Shown here: positions 13,230 to 16,562 of the stretch, in pieces
Position numbering within the stretch: the first letter of the stretch is position 1
Layout of the letters: each line of letters opens with the position of its first letter
Position numbers and translations under genes: made by a program
Notes under the pieces: model-generated
The model's database searches: none
Told to the model about the DNA's origin: nothing
The model's input: only the letters and a program-made list of their open reading frames with translations
Source: Chloroflexota bacterium
GTDB taxonomy: Bacteria; Chloroflexota; Anaerolineae; UBA4142
Reading direction: 5' to 3'
DNA: 16,562 bases
NCBI GenBank assembly: GCA_023381515.1
Contig: JAMCQI010000064.1
Location: 1-16,562, forward strand

Positions 13230-15071
13230 TTGAGAAGCATACGCGATCTCCTAATTGGGCCGCCCATTCCCAGCATGTCCTTTGCTCAAGAGAGGCTGTC
13301 GAGCTTTCGCGCGCTCGCGGCATTGTCGCCTGACGCGTTGTCGTCGATCGCTTACGCCAATCAAGAAATCTTCCTGGGGCTCGTCGTCGCCGGCGCGGCC
13401 GGCCTGGCCTTTTCGTGGTACATCGCGCTGGCGATCGCGGCGCTGCTGGCGATGCTGGCGCTCTCCTATTCCCAAACGATCCGCGCGTACCCCAGCGGCG
13501 GAGGCTCGTACACGGTCGCGCGCGAGAACTTGGGCGTGAACCTGGGGCTGGTGGCGGCCGCGGCGCTGATGGTCGACTATGTGTTGAACGTGGCGGTCAG
13601 CGTGACCGCGGGCGTGGCGGCGGCTGCGTCCGCCTTTCCGGAGCTTTGGCCTCATCGCGCCGTCTTGTCCCTGCTCCTCCTGGCGGTTGTGACCATCGCG
13701 AACTTGCGCGGACTTCGCGAGTCCGGCGCGATCATGACCGTGCCCGTCTATTTCTTCCTGGCGATGTACCTCGCGATGATCGCCGTCGGCATCGTGCGCG
13801 CTGTGGTGGAAGGTCCCGGTTCATTCGCGGCAACCACGCCGGCGCCGGCGGCGCCGTTGACGCTGTTCCTGGTCCTGCACACCTTTTCCGCCGGCTGCAC
13901 GGCATTGACCGGCGTGGAATCGATCAGTAACGGGGTGCCCATCTTCAAATCGCCCGAAGTCAAACACGCCAATCAGACGATGGCCGCGATGGCTGTCTTG
14001 ATGGGCATCCTTTTCATGGGGACGACCGGGCTGACACAATACTTTGCAATCGTCGCCGGGCCAGAAGAGACGATTCTCTCTGCAATGGCACGACACATTT
14101 GGGGATCGGGCGTGTTCTACCTACTGGTGCAAGCATCGACACTGCTCGTTTTGACGGTCGCGGCGAATACCAGCTTCGTCGGCTTTCCCCGCGTCGCTTC
14201 GATCGTGGCCCGCGACGGCTATCTGCCCCGCCAACTGACGTTCTTGGGTGACCGATTAGTCTATTCGAATGGAATCGCCCTGCTGGCCGGGCTGGCCGGC
14301 GTGCTCGTCTTGGTCTTTGAGGGCGATACACACGGCCTGATCCCTTTGTTCGCAATCGGCGCGTTCCTGGCGTTCACTCTCTCGCAAGGCGGGATGGTCG
14401 TACATTGGTTCAGGGAACGGGGCAGAAACTGGCAAGTGAAGGCGTGCCTGAATGGCTTGGGCACGATGCTTACGTGTTTGACGCTGGTGGTCATCGGGCT
14501 GAGCAAATTCCTGGACGGGGCTTGGATCGTCGTTCTGGTAATTCCATTGGTCGTACTGGGCTTTCGAAGGATTCACGGGCATTACGAGGAAGCGGCCGCC
14601 GAGTTGGCGTTACTCGGCAGCCCGCTCCCATTGAAGGCGCTGCCGCCTCCGCGGATCGTTCTGCCCATCGCAAGCCTCCATCGTGGGGTCATCAAGGCGC
14701 TGCGATATGCACGCTCGATCTCCCGCAACGTGACCGTGGTGTACGTGGAGATTCAGCCGGGAAGCGGTGAACAACTGCGGGAGCAGTGGAGCAGATTTGG
14801 GTTGGACGAGGACGCGAAGCTGGAGGTTGTTCCTTCGCCCTATCGGTCGGTGATCGTCCCCCTGCTGGACTATCTCGATCGCACGGACAAGGAGCATAAC
14901 GACGGGCAACTGGCGGCCGTGCTGCTGCCGGACCTGGTCACGGCTCACTGGTGGGAAGCTCTATTACACAATCAGACTACATGGGTTATCAAGCTGGCGC
15001 TACTCTATCGGCGACACACGTTCAGCAAGACGCGGGCCATAATCGACGTGCCGTTTTACTTGAGAGAGTAG
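13230..15071 (+). CDS. kimA: KimA-type potassium importer (APC/KUP superfamily)
   Basis: A 613-residue membrane protein closely resembling Bacillus subtilis KimA (YdaO, about 607 residues), a proton-coupled K+ importer. Residues 1-450 hold about 12 membrane segments; about 455-613 form the cytosolic C-terminal domain. Landmarks: SPDALSSIAYA (33-43, Asp35 and Tyr42), AYPSGGGSY (86-94), MVDYVLNVAVSV (114-125) and CTALTGVESISN. The C-terminus (PYRSVIVP, LLHNQTTW, VPFYL) also parallels KimA. The TTG start is chosen because GGAG (13217-13220) lies 9 bases upstream and the first residues RSIRDLLIGPP align with KimA's N-terminus; ATG 13275 would lose this. KimA genes are often controlled by c-di-AMP, and a structured leader with a terminator lies upstream here. 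Family residues are compared from memory. Confidence 0.85.
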   Translation: MRSIRDLLIGPPIPSMSFAQERLSSFRALAALSPDALSSIAYANQEIFLGLVVAGAAGLAFSWYIALAIAALLAMLALSYSQTIRAYPSGGGSYTVARENLGVNLGLVAAAALMVDYVLNVAVSVTAGVAAAASAFPELWPHRAVLSLLLLAVVTIANLRGLRESGAIMTVPVYFFLAMYLAMIAVGIVRAVVEGPGSFAATTPAPAAPLTLFLVLHTFSAGCTALTGVESISNGVPIFKSPEVKHANQTMAAMAVLMGILFMGTTGLTQYFAIVAGPEETILSAMARHIWGSGVFYLLVQASTLLVLTVAANTSFVGFPRVASIVARDGYLPRQLTFLGDRLVYSNGIALLAGLAGVLVLVFEGDTHGLIPLFAIGAFLAFTLSQGGMVVHWFRERGRNWQVKACLNGLGTMLTCLTLVVIGLSKFLDGAWIVVLVIPLVVLGFRRIHGHYEEAAAELALLGSPLPLKALPPPRIVLPIASLHRGVIKALRYARSISRNVTVVYVEIQPGSGEQLREQWSRFGLDEDAKLEVVPSPYRSVIVPLLDYLDRTDKEHNDGQLAAVLLPDLVTAHWWEALLHNQTTWVIKLALLYRRHTFSKTRAIIDVPFYLRE

Positions 15072-15200
15072 TTGATCGAAACGAGAGCTAAGCAGCCCCC
15101 TCTTGATTGGACTGTTGGGAAAGGTCTGAGCGTAAAAGGCGTGCGGCGTGAGGCTTTCCTTGCGCAGAAACCGGCTTTCTTGGACAATACCTTCGCCAAA

Positions 15201-15227
15201 AACCCGTTTTCTAGCAGAAAACGGGTT
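15201..15227. repeat. Perfect 12-bp inverted repeat, possible terminator for kimA-like gene
   Basis: AACCCGTTTTCT (15201-15212) and AGAAAACGGGTT (15216-15227) are perfectly complementary around an AGC loop. It lies 130 bases after the importer's stop. It has no clean trailing T-run, but T-rich arms face both ways. Confidence 0.7.
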
Positions 15228-15292
15228 GCGGTCCACGCTCGCGCAGGAGACCTGGCGAAAGTCCTGCAACGAGAAAACGAGTCGCGGACCAC
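15216..15292. repeat. Imperfect 21-base direct repeat
   Basis: AGAAAACGGGTTGCGGTCCAC (shown here to 20: agaaaacgggttgcggtcca) at 15216-15236 recurs at 15272-15292 with 18 of 21 positions the same. The first copy shares its left half with the 12-bp hairpin. Between the copies, GCAGGA (15243-15248) can pair with TCCTGC (15262-15267). Confidence 0.55.
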
Positions 15293-15344
15293 TTTGGTAA
15301 CTCGTGATCGGGCGTCCGACGCAGAATACCGCCCCTCACCTCAA

Positions 15345-15596
15345 GGGGCTGTCCAGAAAGTAAGTCTGGGCGGCCCCTCCAGGTGAAGAAATTGGCTTTT
15401 TCGGACCCGGGATAGTAGGCCCGCGATCACAATTCGCAAATCTCCTCATGGTGGTGGGAACGACTGAAGTCGTCACTACGACTTTTCCACCAGAGCGCTC
15501 GATGGTTCCCATCTCGCCCGTTACCGTTAAGGGCTGTCCAGAAAGGCACGGAACGCCGCGCCTGGATTTCGGTTAAGTGTTTTTTTGGACAGCCCC
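15345..15596. mobile_element. MITE-like element with 10-bp terminal inverted repeats
   Basis: GGGGCTGTCC (15345-15354) is the exact complement of GGACAGCCCC (15587-15596). The left end continues as GGGGCTGTCCAGAAAG, and a second copy GGGCTGTCCAGAAAG lies inside at 15531-15545, so the right 66 bases (15531-15596) form a smaller nested version. The interior holds the hairpin AAGTCGT-cact-ACGACTT (15467-15484), flanked by TGGTGG/CCACCA (15452-15457/15487-15492). GGCTGTCC-type ends recall some transposase families. No transposase gene and no clear target duplication were found. Confidence 0.6.
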
Positions 15597-15607
15597 GGCT
15601 GGGGCGC

Positions 15608-16405
15608 TCACCTTGATCGGCGAGGCTGTGCCGGCGCATTGCGGTGGTCGTTCTTGGGCGACCAGCTCAGGAACCGATAGATCGGATAGAGCTGGCCAAA
15701 ACGGGTGAGGATCTCCTCGGCGATACCCTCGGTGCAGAGCCTGCGATCATCAGGAGCGTAGGTGATCCCCAACCTCAGCTCGTGTCCCCCCGGCTTGTAC
15801 TTGTCGATCGTCGAGTTCAGCACTCCGGCATTGACCAGCCGGCTTGCTTTGGCGCGCAATACATCCTGGTAGCCGATCGGGCGGTCTTCGCCCCGCACGA
15901 ACTGGATGAGCCGGAGAGTGTGCTCGCCACCCAACTCCGCCAGCATGTTCCGAAAATCCCCGCGCGCCTGAGACCCATCCTGAAGGCGATTCTTGAGGTT
16001 CTGCCCGTCGACCCAGGCCTTGCCACTGACGTAGAGCTCGACCGCAAAGCCTTCCTTGTCGATCCGCGCGGCGAGCATGGCATTCGCGTAAAAGTGCCCC
16101 AAGTCATCGATCAGCTCTTTCTTCATCAGCTTGATCGTCGCCTCGGACTTGCTGTAGCGCAACGTCATGAACTCGATTCGCGCGGTGGCGGGCGAGATGC
16201 GGGAGGCGCTGATGAGCCACTGCGGCATCCAATGCGGGTGCAATTCCCATTTGCGCCGCCGGATGGCCGGGTAGATCGTGCGGTGAAGCGCGACGAGCTT
16301 ATCCCGCACGCGCTCACGCTCGCCGTCGTATTCGGCGTTCGTGCTCAGTCCGCTTTCAAACAGCGCGTAGTCAGAGGCAGTAAAGTACGATTCCTTAGCT
16401 GGCAT
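15608..16405 (-). CDS. Uncharacterised 265-residue cytoplasmic protein
   Basis: I do not recognise this family. The protein is soluble in character, with no signal peptide or membrane segment. It has a basic/aromatic patch RRRKWELHPHWMPQW (about 50-64), a conserved-looking FYANAMLAARIDKEGFAVEL-type strand-helix region (about 104-123) and GKAWVDGQNLKNRL (about 127-140). The last 15 residues are Arg/Pro/Ala-rich and may be an extension near the repeat element. ATG 16405 begins 13 bases after the stop of the upstream membrane-protein gene on the same strand, so they probably share a transcript. The overlapping plus-strand open frame is compositionally antisense-like (many Arg, Asp, Gln, Leu runs) and is rejected. 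The stop lies 12 bases from the MITE-like element. Confidence 0.7.
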   Translation of the reverse strand: MPAKESYFTASDYALFESGLSTNAEYDGERERVRDKLVALHRTIYPAIRRRKWELHPHWMPQWLISASRISPATARIEFMTLRYSKSEATIKLMKKELIDDLGHFYANAMLAARIDKEGFAVELYVSGKAWVDGQNLKNRLQDGSQARGDFRNMLAELGGEHTLRLIQFVRGEDRPIGYQDVLRAKASRLVNAGVLNSTIDKYKPGGHELRLGITYAPDDRRLCTEGIAEEILTRFGQLYPIYRFLSWSPKNDHRNAPAQPRRSR

Positions 16406-16418
16406 GTGTTTCCCGTCG

Positions 16419-16562
16419 TCAGATGTATCGGCGCCGAAGGAGGAGCGAGGAGCAGAGGGCGATCAACAGACTGACCGCGCTCACGGCTCCGCCCAGAATC
16501 AGCGACGATGGTGTGTATTGAAAAACAAGACTGTGCACGCCCGGCTCGACCGCCACCGCCCG
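16419..16562 (-). CDS. C-terminal end of a membrane protein (YfhO-like?), partial
   Basis: Reading the minus strand from 16562 gives 47 residues and a TGA (16421-16419). It shows a beta-type segment RAVAVEPGVHSLVFQYTP, then a hydrophobic stretch of about 22 residues (SLILGG...LIALCSSLLL), and ends RRRYI. A V-x-V-x-x-G-x-H-x-V-x-F-x-Y-x-P pattern followed by one last membrane helix is typical of the C-terminus of YfhO-type large membrane proteins and related glycosyltransferase-like proteins. The positive RRR tail would be cytoplasmic. The rest of the gene is outside the window. The family name is tentative; the coding call is firm. Confidence 0.75.
   Translation of the reverse strand, partial: RAVAVEPGVHSLVFQYTPSSLILGGAVSAVSLLIALCSSLLLRRRYI

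Larger units (their letters stand above)
15072..15607. other. Gene-free repeat-rich stretch at a convergent junction
   Basis: It lies between the 3' ends of the plus-strand kimA-like gene and the minus-strand hypothetical gene. It contains a perfect 12-bp hairpin, an imperfect 21-base direct repeat and a 252-bp element with terminal inverted repeats. No open frame here looks like a protein. Confidence 0.6.

Noticed and set aside
12859..13233. Plus-strand open frame of 124 codons after the TATAAT box
   Set aside because: It runs through a strong hairpin and an intrinsic terminator, has no ribosome site and its composition looks random.
15644..16474. Plus-strand open frame of 276 codons
   Set aside because: It is antisense to the 265-residue minus-strand gene, which has more natural composition and sits in operon spacing with the upstream minus-strand gene.

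Overview
The window reads as a bacterial chromosome fragment of moderately high GC, most likely from the Chloroflexota (Anaerolineae-like). That is an inference. It rests on the lipoprotein with a long Ala/Pro/Thr/Ser linker after its lipobox, the URO-D-family methyltransferase relative, and abundant short intergenic repeats. No rRNA or tRNA gene and no CRISPR array was seen.

Layout, left to right. (1) 1-175, minus strand: N-terminus of an IS701-like DDE transposase cut by the window edge, with its start codon inside a long imperfect palindrome. (2) 381-6264, plus: an IclR-type regulator, then a complete BMP/PnrA-type ABC importer (lipoprotein, double ATPase, two overlapping permeases), with a 12-bp hairpin between the lipoprotein and ATPase genes. 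(3) 6414-10966, plus: aldehyde dehydrogenase, metallo-beta-lactamase-fold (lactonase-like) enzyme, NAD-dependent epimerase/dehydratase-type SDR, DUF362 protein and a small helical protein, ending near a 13-bp inverted repeat. (4) 11316-12320, plus: a URO-D/MtaA-family protein. (5) 12321-13229: non-coding, with a MITE-like repeat and a promoter, structured RNA and intrinsic terminator ahead of (6) 13230-15071, plus: a KimA-type potassium importer. (7) 15072-15607: repeats, including a 252-bp element with 10-bp terminal inverted repeats. (8) 15608-16562, minus: an uncharacterised 265-residue protein, preceded by the last 47 codons of a membrane protein that runs off the window.

Regions 2 and 3 look like one catabolic locus. 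The regulator senses a metabolite, the importer takes up a nucleoside- or sugar-like compound, and the dehydrogenase, lactonase-like enzyme and aldehyde dehydrogenase could form an oxidative route through a lactone to a carboxylic acid. The substrate cannot be read from sequence and no dehydratase or kinase is present, so this is a hypothesis. The kimA-like gene has a leader that looks like a transcription attenuator but does not visibly match the c-di-AMP (ydaO) riboswitch usually tied to this family. That leader and the catabolic cluster are the two most interesting items here.
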